Source: CAZVAR01 sp964625225 (GTDB lineage: Bacteria; Pseudomonadota; Alphaproteobacteria; JAJUGE01). From it: a stretch of 60,888 nucleotides of DNA. The DNA is taken from contig CAZVAR010000006.1 in the NCBI GenBank assembly GCA_964625225.1, positions 1-60,888 of the forward strand, written 5' to 3'. A program made the translations under genes and the position numbers. Under the pieces are notes generated by a model. It saw only the letters and a list, made by a program, of their open reading frames with translations. It was not told the DNA's origin and made no database searches. Shown here one piece after another: positions 42,568-50,492 of the stretch. Position 1 is the stretch's first letter. The number at the start of each line of letters is the position of its first letter.

Positions 42568-43953
42568 TCACGCCGTCAGAAGCTCCGCCGCCCGGTCGCG
42601 CGCCGCCCTGGCACCCTCGGTGTCGCCGAGTTGATCCAGGGCCCGGGCGTAGTTTTTCCAAGCGGCCGGGCTGAACGGCTTACTCTGACTGCGCTCGACC
42701 AGGAGCGCCCGGGCAATCGGAGCACGGCCCGCACGCAGGGCGGACTCGATCAGCATCTGCGCGAACACGTCCCGCTGCGCGTGGCTGCCGCCGACCCGCA
42801 GGATCCCGTACCGGATCGGCATCAGCAGGTCCACGACCCGCGCGTAATCGCCGGTGCCGAAGGCATAGACGGCCTCGGCCAGCGGAATGCCGACCTCGAC
42901 CATCAGCGGGCTGACGGTCAGATCCTTGTGCGCATCGGCATAGTTCCGCATCGACAGCAGCATGTTTTCCGCAGCCGCGGTCTCGCCGCTCCGCGCGAGC
43001 GCCATCATGAAATGCGCGTCGATGAACGGAAGGACGTGATCGTGAATCCGGTCCCCGACCGTCGTCGCGAGCTCGAGCCACCGGTCCCCGACATCGACGC
43101 CGCGCATGTCGAGGCGCAGTAGCAGCGAGGTGGCATTGGCTATGTCGAGATAGTCATCGGTCGGCTCCGGGCGCACCAAGCGGTCGTACTGGTCGAGCAC
43201 GGCGTCGTGCTGCTCGAGCGCAAGATGGTAGAGGCAGCGGTGCCACCAGAGGTGCCCGGCGAAATTGTTGGCCGGCTTCCAGGCCGCTTCGTGCCGCGTC
43301 ACCCAATCGATGCCCTCGCGGTGGCGACCGCGCATCTCCATGACGTGGGCGACCGCATGACCGGCCCAGAGATCCGCCTCGTTGATCTCGATTGCACGGC
43401 GGCCGATCCGCTCCGCCTCCTCGTATTCCCCCGCCTCCTCGAGGCCGAAGGCACGACAGCCCAGCACATAGCCGTAGCCGGGCACGCCCTCGTCCCAGGC
43501 ATAGAGGACGCGCGCAACGGAATCTCGGTGATTGTCGACATCGCCCATATAGAAATGCAGGAAGTGGGCGAGCTTCAGCGCCAGGATGTCACGCGGGTGC
43601 TCCAGCAGGGTGTCTTCGAGGAGCTGCACGGCCCGGCGAAGATCGCCGTCGCACCAAGCGGCGAGGGCCGCCACATGCATCCGTTCGCGGCGGCTCGCCC
43701 GATCCGCATTCGCCTCCGCCGCCTCCAGGCTCGTGCGGGCGCGCGGCAGCAGGGCGGCATTTCCCATGAGATGGAAGAAGTAGCCGCGGACCACGTGCGC
43801 CATCGGCATCTCCGGATCGAGTGCCATGGCCCGCTTCAGCAGCGTTCCGGTGTTCCGTCCGAAGGCGAGGTACTCGTCGACGACGGCGTCAAAGGCGTCC
43901 GCGGCCTCCCGGCTGGCCGCCGTGACCGGCACGCCGCGCTTGTCGGTCAGCAT
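42568..43953 (-). CDS. TTC38-like tetratricopeptide repeat protein (copy 1)
   Basis: This is a 461-residue paralogue of the downstream gene, sharing MLTDxRGxPVTAA at the start and the same conserved blocks: TLLEHPRDILALKLAHFLHF, RDSVARVLYAWDEGVPGYGY, GHLWWHRCLYHLALEQHDA, FIDAHFMMALA and LLMPIRYGILRVGGSHAQRD. It is the first gene of a likely three-gene unit (copy 1, copy 2, cupin) with 113 bp between the copies. Its upstream region contains a strong G-quadruplex motif. No catalytic residues of a known enzyme family can be named. Confidence 0.9.
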   Translation of the reverse strand: MLTDKRGVPVTAASREAADAFDAVVDEYLAFGRNTGTLLKRAMALDPEMPMAHVVRGYFFHLMGNAALLPRARTSLEAAEANADRASRRERMHVAALAAWCDGDLRRAVQLLEDTLLEHPRDILALKLAHFLHFYMGDVDNHRDSVARVLYAWDEGVPGYGYVLGCRAFGLEEAGEYEEAERIGRRAIEINEADLWAGHAVAHVMEMRGRHREGIDWVTRHEAAWKPANNFAGHLWWHRCLYHLALEQHDAVLDQYDRLVRPEPTDDYLDIANATSLLLRLDMRGVDVGDRWLELATTVGDRIHDHVLPFIDAHFMMALARSGETAAAENMLLSMRNYADAHKDLTVSPLMVEVGIPLAEAVYAFGTGDYARVVDLLMPIRYGILRVGGSHAQRDVFAQMLIESALRAGRAPIARALLVERSQSKPFSPAAWKNYARALDQLGDTEGARAARDRAAELLTA

Positions 43954-44048
43954 GGTTCCCCATCGTCCTCCCTGACGTCGTGTTCACGGTAGAGCAGCAC
44001 CGGCCCCCGGCGCAAGCGCAGCCCCATTGCGCCCGCGTGGGGATTTGT

Positions 44049-44084
44049 GGGGGTTCATGGGGGTCCGATGGGGGTTCATGGGGG
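44049..44084 (+). repeat. Tandem G-tract repeat with G-quadruplex potential
   Basis: Four runs of five G (44049-44053, 44059-44063, 44070-44074, 44080-44084) are separated by loops of 5, 6 and 5 nt (TTCAT, TCCGAT, TTCAT). The unit is a direct duplication of GGGGGTTCATGGGGGTCC. The last G run also pairs with CCCCC a few bases downstream. It lies about 100 bp upstream of the TTC38-like start on the other strand and about 180 bp before the TauE-like start, in the divergent promoter region. Confidence 0.8.
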
Positions 44085-44266
44085 TCCTTCCCCCATACCC
44101 TCCCCCATCCCGGCCCTTCGGGCCTCGTCGGTGCATGGCCATGCCTCGGCGGCTGCTTCAACCGGAACGACCATATCATGATTTTATTCCTCTTTCAAAT
44201 GCCATCATCAGGGCCTCTGCTGAACGTGGCGGGTGTCGCGGGGGGCCGGGCGGAAAGGCCGGGCCG

Positions 44267-45025
44267 GTGATCGAGGACCTGCTGCTGTTCATCGCGGTCG
44301 GCTTCGCGGCGCAGATCGTCGACGGGGCGATCGGTATGGCTTATGGCCTGAGCGCGACCTCCGTTCTGTTGAGCCTCGGCATCCCGCCGGCGACGGCCAG
44401 TGCCAGCATCCACGTCGCCGAAATGTTCACCGCTGCAGCCTCGGGCCTCTCCCACTGGCGCTTCGGCAATGTCGACGGCCCGACCTTCCGCAGGCTGGCC
44501 GCCGCCGGTGCGGTCGGCGGCGCCGCCGGCGCCTATGTCCTGGCCAACGCGCCGACGGCCGTCATTCGCCCGATCGTCGCCGCCTATCTGCTGACAATGG
44601 GTGCGGTCATTCTGTGGAAGGCGGTGCGGCGAGCCGCGCCCGCCGCCGGGCCGATACGGCGCGTCCCGGCCCTCGGTCTGCTCGGCGGATTTCTCGACGC
44701 GATCGGGGGCGGCGGATGGGGTCCGTTGGTCACCGGCACCCTGATCGGCAGGGGCATGCGCGCCCGGATCGCGATCGGCTCATCCAATGCGGCCGAATTC
44801 TTCGTGGCGACGGTGATCTCCGCGACCTTCGTGGCCACGATCGGCATCTCGCTCTGGCCAATCATCGCGGGGCTCGTGCTCGGCGGCGTGCTGGCGGCGC
44901 CGTTCGCCGCCTATGCGGTCCGCCGGCTTCCCGATCGACCGCTGATGATCCTGGTCGGACTCGTGATCATGCTGCTGAGCCTGCGCGGGCTCTACCGGGA
45001 CCTGGCCGATATCGCCGCTCTCTGA
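44267..45025 (+). CDS. TauE/SafE-family anion exporter
   Basis: This is a 252-residue inner-membrane protein with about eight hydrophobic segments. Repeat half 1 is FIAVGFAAQIVDGAIGMAYG followed by VLLSLGIPPATASASIHVAE. Half 2 is LGGFLDAIGGGGWGPLVTGT followed by IGSSNAAEFFVA, the inverted-repeat signature of the family. TauE/SafE proteins export sulfite, sulfoacetate or related organosulfur anions. A desulfinase-like gene, which would release sulfite, lies 4 kb away. The start is GTG 44267 (AAGG eight bases upstream); ATG codons further upstream are out of frame. Confidence 0.92.
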   Translation: MIEDLLLFIAVGFAAQIVDGAIGMAYGLSATSVLLSLGIPPATASASIHVAEMFTAAASGLSHWRFGNVDGPTFRRLAAAGAVGGAAGAYVLANAPTAVIRPIVAAYLLTMGAVILWKAVRRAAPAAGPIRRVPALGLLGGFLDAIGGGGWGPLVTGTLIGRGMRARIAIGSSNAAEFFVATVISATFVATIGISLWPIIAGLVLGGVLAAPFAAYAVRRLPDRPLMILVGLVIMLLSLRGLYRDLADIAAL

Positions 45026-45054
45026 GCCGGTCGCGCCTGGCGTCGGTCACCGCG

Positions 45055-46095
45055 TCAGCCGCCGACCAGCTCCCAGGCGCGGCGCGCCATCACCACGGCC
45101 AGCCGACCGACCTCTTCCGCATTTTCCGCCGCGGCGTTGCCCGCCAGCCCGCGTGCCCGCACGCCATCGAGAATGGCAGCGAACCGGAACATCGCGAACG
45201 CCCGATGGGCATCGGTCAGCGTGTCGGTACGGCCGGCCGCACGGCAGTAATGCTCGACGAACTCCGGCTCGGTCGGGAAGCCGAGCGCCTCCTGGTTGAG
45301 GCCGAGCAGACCCCAATACTCTTCCGGCGTCGTGTAGTAGAGGATGCAGCAATAGGCGAGATCCGACAGCGGATGGCCGAGAGTGGCCAGCTCCCAGTCG
45401 AATACGGCAATCACCCGTGGCTCGGTCGGGTGGAACATTACATTGCCGATCCGGTAGTCGCCGTGGACGATGCTGGTCTCGTCCCCGGCCGGCATGTGCC
45501 GGGGCAGCCACTCCATCAGCCGGTCCATCTCCGGGATCTCGCGGGTCTTGGTCTGGAGATAGTTCCGGCTCCACCGGTTGAACTGCCGCTCGTAATAGTT
45601 TCCCGGCCGGCCGAAATCGGACAGGCCGACCGCCGCCACGTCCACGGTGTGCAGCTCGGCGAGCGTCTGTGCGACCGAGAGATACATCGGCCGCCGCTCC
45701 TCCGGGTCCGTGCCCGGCAGCGCGCTGTCGGTGAACACGCGGCCGATCTTGCGCTCCATCACGTAGAAGGGCGTGCCGATGATCGAACGGTCGTCGCAAT
45801 AGAGCATCATCCGCGCGACCGGCACGCCGGTGTCGGCCAGCGCCGCCTGCACGCGATACTCGCGATCGATGGCATGCGCGGACGGCAGCAGCTCGCCCGG
45901 CGGCTGCTTGCGCAGAACATATTCGGCATTCGGAAAGCGGAGCAGGAAAGTCGGGTTGGACTGGCCATAGCCGAACTGCTCGACGGTAAGGCGACCCTGC
46001 GCATCCGCCAGCCGGTCACGCAGATACTCCGCGAGCCGCGCTTCGTCGAAGCGATGTGCGGCGCGGACCGCAGTGGTGGCAGTGCCCTCGCTCAC
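45055..46095 (-). CDS. Phosphotransferase family protein, ACAD10/11 N-terminal kinase-like (APH fold)
   Basis: This is a 346-residue APH-fold kinase. Motifs are the nucleotide-binding GYGQSNPTFLLRF and YVLRKQPPGEL, the catalytic loop SIVHGDYRIGNVMFHPT (Asp of HGD) and the metal site VFDWELATLGHPLSDLAY. This is the kinase type fused to ACAD10 and ACAD11 in animals and represented by LvaA in Pseudomonas, where 4-hydroxyacyl-CoAs are phosphorylated. GTG 46095 overlaps the stop of the SDR upstream in a GTGA arrangement, so it is the third coupled gene of the crotonase-SDR-kinase operon. Aminoglycoside resistance is not implied. Confidence 0.9.
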   Translation of the reverse strand: MSEGTATTAVRAAHRFDEARLAEYLRDRLADAQGRLTVEQFGYGQSNPTFLLRFPNAEYVLRKQPPGELLPSAHAIDREYRVQAALADTGVPVARMMLYCDDRSIIGTPFYVMERKIGRVFTDSALPGTDPEERRPMYLSVAQTLAELHTVDVAAVGLSDFGRPGNYYERQFNRWSRNYLQTKTREIPEMDRLMEWLPRHMPAGDETSIVHGDYRIGNVMFHPTEPRVIAVFDWELATLGHPLSDLAYCCILYYTTPEEYWGLLGLNQEALGFPTEPEFVEHYCRAAGRTDTLTDAHRAFAMFRFAAILDGVRARGLAGNAAAENAEEVGRLAVVMARRAWELVGG

Positions 46096-46952
46096 GTGCG
46101 CGCTCCCACCGGCGTGAACCGCCCCTCCCAGTCGAGGAAGCTCGAAGTCCGCGAGCGCTTCTCCGGGTGCATCCAATAAGCCTCGATCGCCTCCTCGCTC
46201 ATCCCCTCCTCGCGCAGCACCTCATCATCGAGGAAGAACCGGCCGGTGCATTCGCGGCTCGGGCGCGTCATGATCGCATAGGCCGCGTCGGCCATGATCT
46301 CCGGCCGCCGGCAGGTCTCGTACATGTCCGGATTGAAGACCTTAACTGCCATCGTCGCGATGGCGTGGCGCGGCCACAGCGCGTTAACCGCGATTCCCTG
46401 CTCCTTGAACTCCTCCGCCCAGCCGAGCACGCACATGGCCATACAGTATTTCGACATGGTCCGGGCGAGCCGCTCGGCGAACCAGCGCGGGTCGAGATTG
46501 ATCGGGGCCGCTATGTTCAGGATGTGCGGGTTGTCCGACCTCAGCAAATGGGGGATGCAGGCCTGACCGCAGAGGAAGGTGCCGCGCGCGTTGACGTCGA
46601 ACAGCAGGTCGAACTGCTTCGGCGTCGTATCGAGCGTCTGCGTGAAGGTCTGCGCGCTCGCATTGTTCACCAGCACGTCGATCCCACCGAACGTGGCGAC
46701 CGTCGCTTCGACCGCGGCGCGGATCTGCTCCTCGGAGCGGATGTCCATCCGGATCGGCAGCGCCCGCCCGCCGCGGCGTTCGCATTCCTCGGCGACGGTG
46801 ACGATGGTGCCGGGCAGCTTGGGATGCGGCTCGACCGTCTTGCCGGTGACGACGACATTGGCCCCGGCCTCGGCGCAGCGCAGCGCGATGGCCGCACCGA
46901 TGCCGCGGCTGGAACCGGTGACCAGGACGGTCTTGCCTTGCAGGCTCGGCAT
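46092..46952 (-). CDS. HSDL2-like SDR lacking the catalytic Ser and Tyr
   Basis: This is a 286-residue protein with a short-chain dehydrogenase fold, most like the N-terminal domain of hydroxysteroid dehydrogenase-like protein 2. The cofactor motif VLVTGSSRGIGAA and LVNNASAQ are intact, and Lys168 is kept. The catalytic Ser is Ala148 (NIAAPINL where HSDL2 has NISPPLNL), and the catalytic Tyr is Arg164 (LARTMSKYCM where HSDL2 has CAYTIAKYGM). The ungapped alignment puts both changes exactly at the active site. Oxidoreductase activity is unlikely; a binding or altered role is possible. It sits one base after the crotonase stop and overlaps the kinase gene. Confidence 0.9.
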   Translation of the reverse strand: MPSLQGKTVLVTGSSRGIGAAIALRCAEAGANVVVTGKTVEPHPKLPGTIVTVAEECERRGGRALPIRMDIRSEEQIRAAVEATVATFGGIDVLVNNASAQTFTQTLDTTPKQFDLLFDVNARGTFLCGQACIPHLLRSDNPHILNIAAPINLDPRWFAERLARTMSKYCMAMCVLGWAEEFKEQGIAVNALWPRHAIATMAVKVFNPDMYETCRRPEIMADAAYAIMTRPSRECTGRFFLDDEVLREEGMSEEAIEAYWMHPEKRSRTSSFLDWEGRFTPVGART

Positions 46953-46953
46953 C

Positions 46954-47739
46954 TCACTCGCCTCCGAAGACGGGCTTGCGCTTCTCGACGAAGGCGGTCA
47001 CCCCTTCCGCGAAGTCGTGCGACGCGGCGCAGCCGACGAAGCCTTCGCGCTCCGCTTCGAGCTGGGCCGCGAAACTGCTCTCGAAAGAATGCTGGATCAG
47101 GCGCTTGGTCGCCGCATAGGCGCGCGTCGGCCCGGCGGCCAGGCGTTCGGCGAGACGCATCGTCTCGGCCTCGAGCTCCGCCTCCGGCACCACCCGGTTG
47201 ACGATGCCCAGCTCGAGCGCCCTCGCCGCGTCGAACCGGTCCGCAAGCAGCGCGAGCTCCATTGCACGGCGCCGGCCGACCAGCCGCGGCAGAAAGAAGG
47301 TCGAGCCGCCGTCGGGGCTGGTCCCGATATTGGCATAGGCGAGCGTGAAAGTTGTCGTTTCGGCCGCGATCGCCAGGTCTGCAGTGAGCGCGAGGCTCAT
47401 CCCCGCGCCGGCCACCGGTCCGTGCAGGCTCGCCAGTACCGGCTTCGGCATACGCGCCAGCGCCCGGGCGGCGTCGTGGTAGACGTCGATCAGCGCACCC
47501 ACGGTGTCGCCGATCCGGTCGAGGTCGCGATGGAAGCTGCCGATGTCGCCGCCCGCCATGAAGCCGCGGCCGGCACCGCGCACGACGACGCAGCGGACCG
47601 CCGCATCCGTCTCCGCCGCTAGCACCGCGTCCCGGAGGGCCTCGGCCAACTCCCGGTTCAGCGCATTGAGCACCTCCGGCCGGTTCAGCGTGAGCATCGC
47701 CACGCTGCCGGACCGCTCCGTAAGCACGGGGCCGCTCAC
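46954..47739 (-). CDS. Enoyl-CoA hydratase/isomerase family protein, PaaG-like
   Basis: This is a 261-residue crotonase-fold protein. The oxyanion hole is in RGFMAGGDIGSF and HGPVAGAGMSLALTADLA. Neither hydratase glutamate is present: the first position is Ser115. The conserved Asp143 in IGTSPDGGSTFFLPRLVG matches the base of PaaG-type enoyl-CoA isomerases. An isomerase reaction is therefore more likely than hydration. It is the first gene of the operon with the HSDL2-like SDR and the ACAD10/11-like kinase. The ATG at 47739 has no exceptional ribosome site. Confidence 0.92.
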   Translation of the reverse strand: MSGPVLTERSGSVAMLTLNRPEVLNALNRELAEALRDAVLAAETDAAVRCVVVRGAGRGFMAGGDIGSFHRDLDRIGDTVGALIDVYHDAARALARMPKPVLASLHGPVAGAGMSLALTADLAIAAETTTFTLAYANIGTSPDGGSTFFLPRLVGRRRAMELALLADRFDAARALELGIVNRVVPEAELEAETMRLAERLAAGPTRAYAATKRLIQHSFESSFAAQLEAEREGFVGCAASHDFAEGVTAFVEKRKPVFGGE

Positions 47740-47957
47740 GGCCGACCGCTCCCTAATCGCATTCCTACCTGTCCGGGACTGTCGAACGGGTCATCATCCT
47801 AAGGCGGTTCGCTGCCCACGAGCAACCCGGCGGCGCCGGACGTCGTACTCGTGGAGGCCAACGCACCAACTACATGCTATGGCTCATCTTCGGTGAAACC
47901 CGGAAGACCGGAACCGGCGCCGCCGGGTTGCCGGATCCAGACGGTCGCCCTGCCAAC

Positions 47958-48917
47958 ATGAACGACGCCACGTCTCCTAAATCCGCTCCGCCACTTTCGG
48001 CGACAACAAGCGCGACGGTCCGGACCGGCGCCGCCCTCGCGCCGGCGACCAATCTCCGGCTCGGGGTGCTGTCGATCCTCGGCGCGGGGCTGCTGTTCAC
48101 GATCAGCCACGCGTTGATCAAGCTCGAGGGCGGCACCTATCCGCTGGTACAGCTCATGCTGTTCCGCGGCGCCTTCGCGCTGATCCCACTGGCGCCGTTC
48201 CTGTTCCGCGACGGAGTGGCGGTACTCCGGACGCGCCGGCCCTGGCTGCACGCCGCGCGCACCGTCACCGGCATCCTGTCGATGCTTTGCTTCTTCTACG
48301 CGCTGACCATCCTGCCGTTAGCCGACGTTACGGCCATCAATTTCACCATGCCGCTCTTCGTGACGGCCCTGTCGGTGCCGCTGCTGGGCGAGACCGTCGG
48401 CTGGCGCCGCTGGACGGCCGTCGCGATCGGCTTCAGCGGCATCCTGCTGATGGTCCGGCCGGGTGCCTCGATCCTCGATCCCGCCATCCTGATCGCGGTG
48501 GCCTCGGCGTTCGGCTATGCGCTGGCGGTCATCTGCATGCGCCGCCTCGGCTCGACCGAGCGTAGTGCGACGACCACCCTCTACTTCACCCTGGCCTGCG
48601 CCGTGGTCGGCGGCATTGCCGCACCGTTCGCCTGGGTCCCGCCGACGCCGACCGGCTGGGCCGCCCTGATCCTGGTCGGGCTGATCAGCGGCACCGGCCA
48701 GCTTCTGATGACCGCCGGCTATCGTTTCGCGCCGGCGGCGATCGTCGCCCCGTTCGACTATGTCTCGATGGTCTGGGCGGTGGTGCTGGGGTTCCTCATC
48801 TGGGGCGAGGTGCCGACCGTCGGCGTCCTCGCCGGTGCCGCCCTCGTCATCGGATCGGGCCTCTACATCCTTTACCGCGAGCATCGCCTGATGGCCGGTT
48901 CGGGACGGTCTCCGTAG
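47958..48917 (+). CDS. DMT-superfamily permease (EamA domain pair)
   Basis: This is a 319-residue inner-membrane transporter with about ten hydrophobic segments arranged as two EamA repeats. Segments include ILGAGLLFTISHALIKLEGG, MLCFFYALTILPLADVTAIN and AAIVAPFDYVSMVWAVVLG. The motif LADVTAINFTMPLFVTALSVPLL is typical of the EamA group that exports metabolites or amino acids. I chose ATG 47958; upstream in-frame codons extend the hydrophilic N-terminus without homology. It converges on the acyl-CoA-dehydrogenase-fold gene. Substrate unknown. Confidence 0.92.
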   Translation: MNDATSPKSAPPLSATTSATVRTGAALAPATNLRLGVLSILGAGLLFTISHALIKLEGGTYPLVQLMLFRGAFALIPLAPFLFRDGVAVLRTRRPWLHAARTVTGILSMLCFFYALTILPLADVTAINFTMPLFVTALSVPLLGETVGWRRWTAVAIGFSGILLMVRPGASILDPAILIAVASAFGYALAVICMRRLGSTERSATTTLYFTLACAVVGGIAAPFAWVPPTPTGWAALILVGLISGTGQLLMTAGYRFAPAAIVAPFDYVSMVWAVVLGFLIWGEVPTVGVLAGAALVIGSGLYILYREHRLMAGSGRSP

Positions 48918-49033
48918 CCGGCCCCGCGCCGCCGACCACTGGGCCGGCAAAGAACCGAGAAAGAGGAGAAGGCGTCCGCGACGGCGAGCGGCCGGATCGA
49001 CGGCCTGCCGCCATCGCCGGCAGCCGCGTCTCC

Positions 49034-50245
49034 CTACTGCGCCGCCTTCAGCCAGCCGTCGCGCGTCTGCGGCAGCTTCTTGCCCAGAATCGCGCCGGCC
49101 ACAACGTTACGGAGCACCTCCGCGGTCCCGCCGCCGATGGTGAACATTCGCGCGTCACGGACCATCCGCTCGAGCGGCAGGTTCCGGGAGTAGCCGCGCG
49201 CGCCGAACATCTGAAGCGCCTGGTTGGTGACGTCGATCGCCATCTCCGAGGTGAAGATCTTCGCCTGCGCCGCCTGCAGCATGTCCGGGAACCGGCCATT
49301 CTCCGCGCTGGGGCCGGCGCTGGCCGCTGCCTTGTAGACGAGAGCCTGCGCCGCCGCGAGCCGGATCGACATGTCGGCGAGCTTCCACTGGATGCCCTGG
49401 AACTCGTTGATGGGCCGGCCGAACTGCTCGCGCTCGCCGCTATAGGCGAGCGCAAGCTCGTACGCCCCCTCGGCGATCCCGAGCGCCACGGTGGCGGCGC
49501 CGACGCGCTGGCTGTTGTAGGCGTTCATCAGATCCGCGAAGCCCTTCTTCAGGCCGCGCGGCGGAATGACCAGGGCCGAGGGCGGCAGTTCCATATCCTC
49601 GAAGACAATCTCCGCTTCAGGGATACCGCGCAGCCCCATGGTCGGCTCGCGCTTCGGTATCTTGAGGCCGGGCGTCTCGTCGCGGATGGCGAGAAAGCCG
49701 CCGATGCCCTCCTCGTTGCCCTGCTCGTCATAGACGCGGGCGAAGATCAGATGCAGGCGGGAAACGCCGCCGCCCGTGATCCAGTGCTTCTTGCCGTTGA
49801 CGACATAGCGGTTGCCGCGCTTGTCGGCGCGGGTCGTCATCTCCATCGCCGAAGACCCCGCTTCCGGCTCGGTGATGCAGATCGCCGGCTTGTCGCCGCC
49901 CAGCACCATATCGGCGGCGAGTCGCTTCTGGTCCTCGGTTCCGTACGCCATGATCGCGGAGACCGCACCCATATTGGTCTCGACCACGATCCGTCCGGTG
50001 ACGGAGCAGCATTGCGACATCTGCTCGGTGACCAGCACGGCGTCGAGGAAGCCGAGCCCTTGCCCACCATAGCGCTTCGGGATCGTCATGCCGACGAAGC
50101 CGGCCTCGACCAGGCGTTCGACATGGTCCCAAGGATATTGCTCGGTCCGATCGACCTCGGCCGCACGGGCCTTGACCGGCCCCTGCGCCAGCTCGCGGGC
50201 GCGTGCCTGCAACGCCTGCTGCTCCGGGGTGATCGCGATGCTCAT
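49034..50245 (-). CDS. Acyl-CoA dehydrogenase-fold protein, probable 3-sulfinopropanoyl-CoA desulfinase
   Basis: This 403-residue flavoprotein has the full acyl-CoA dehydrogenase fold (CITEPEAGSSAMEMTTRA, GKKHWITGGG, LERMVRDARMFTIGGGTAEV), but no catalytic Glu at either usual place. The short/medium-chain position is Gly (IGGGT where MCAD has YEGT), and the isovaleryl-type position is Gln246 (YNSQRVGA). The characterised desulfinase AcdDPN7 of Advenella has, as I recall, Gln246 at the catalytic place and an Arg at about residue 84 binding the sulfino group; here Arg85 lies in SVTGRIVVE. I infer release of sulfite from 3-sulfinopropanoyl-CoA. ATG 50245 is supported by GAGG upstream. A TauE-like exporter lies 4 kb away. 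Confidence 0.85.
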   Translation of the reverse strand: MSIAITPEQQALQARARELAQGPVKARAAEVDRTEQYPWDHVERLVEAGFVGMTIPKRYGGQGLGFLDAVLVTEQMSQCCSVTGRIVVETNMGAVSAIMAYGTEDQKRLAADMVLGGDKPAICITEPEAGSSAMEMTTRADKRGNRYVVNGKKHWITGGGVSRLHLIFARVYDEQGNEEGIGGFLAIRDETPGLKIPKREPTMGLRGIPEAEIVFEDMELPPSALVIPPRGLKKGFADLMNAYNSQRVGAATVALGIAEGAYELALAYSGEREQFGRPINEFQGIQWKLADMSIRLAAAQALVYKAAASAGPSAENGRFPDMLQAAQAKIFTSEMAIDVTNQALQMFGARGYSRNLPLERMVRDARMFTIGGGTAEVLRNVVAGAILGKKLPQTRDGWLKAAQ

Positions 50246-50492
50246 TGCCGCCATCCTCGGACGATTGCCGTTGTGTATCGTTGTAGCAGGTCATCGGACG
50301 CGTCGGTAGCCCACGGCGGTCGGCGCTTGCGGCGGGTCCGAGAGCGTGATTTTCTGGTGCCCATCCGCCACATCGACCGCTGGCGCGGGGCCCTTGCCTG
50401 CGAAACCGAGACTAGCGCTCCACCTCGCCCGCCGTGCGGACGGCGCGCCGGGCACGGCGGCCGGCGCCGTGTGGACGGCGGGCCAAAGCCCG

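Noticed and set aside
45055..46095. Aminoglycoside resistance kinase
   Set aside because: The motifs match the ACAD10/11-LvaA branch of the APH fold, and the operon context is acyl-CoA metabolism.
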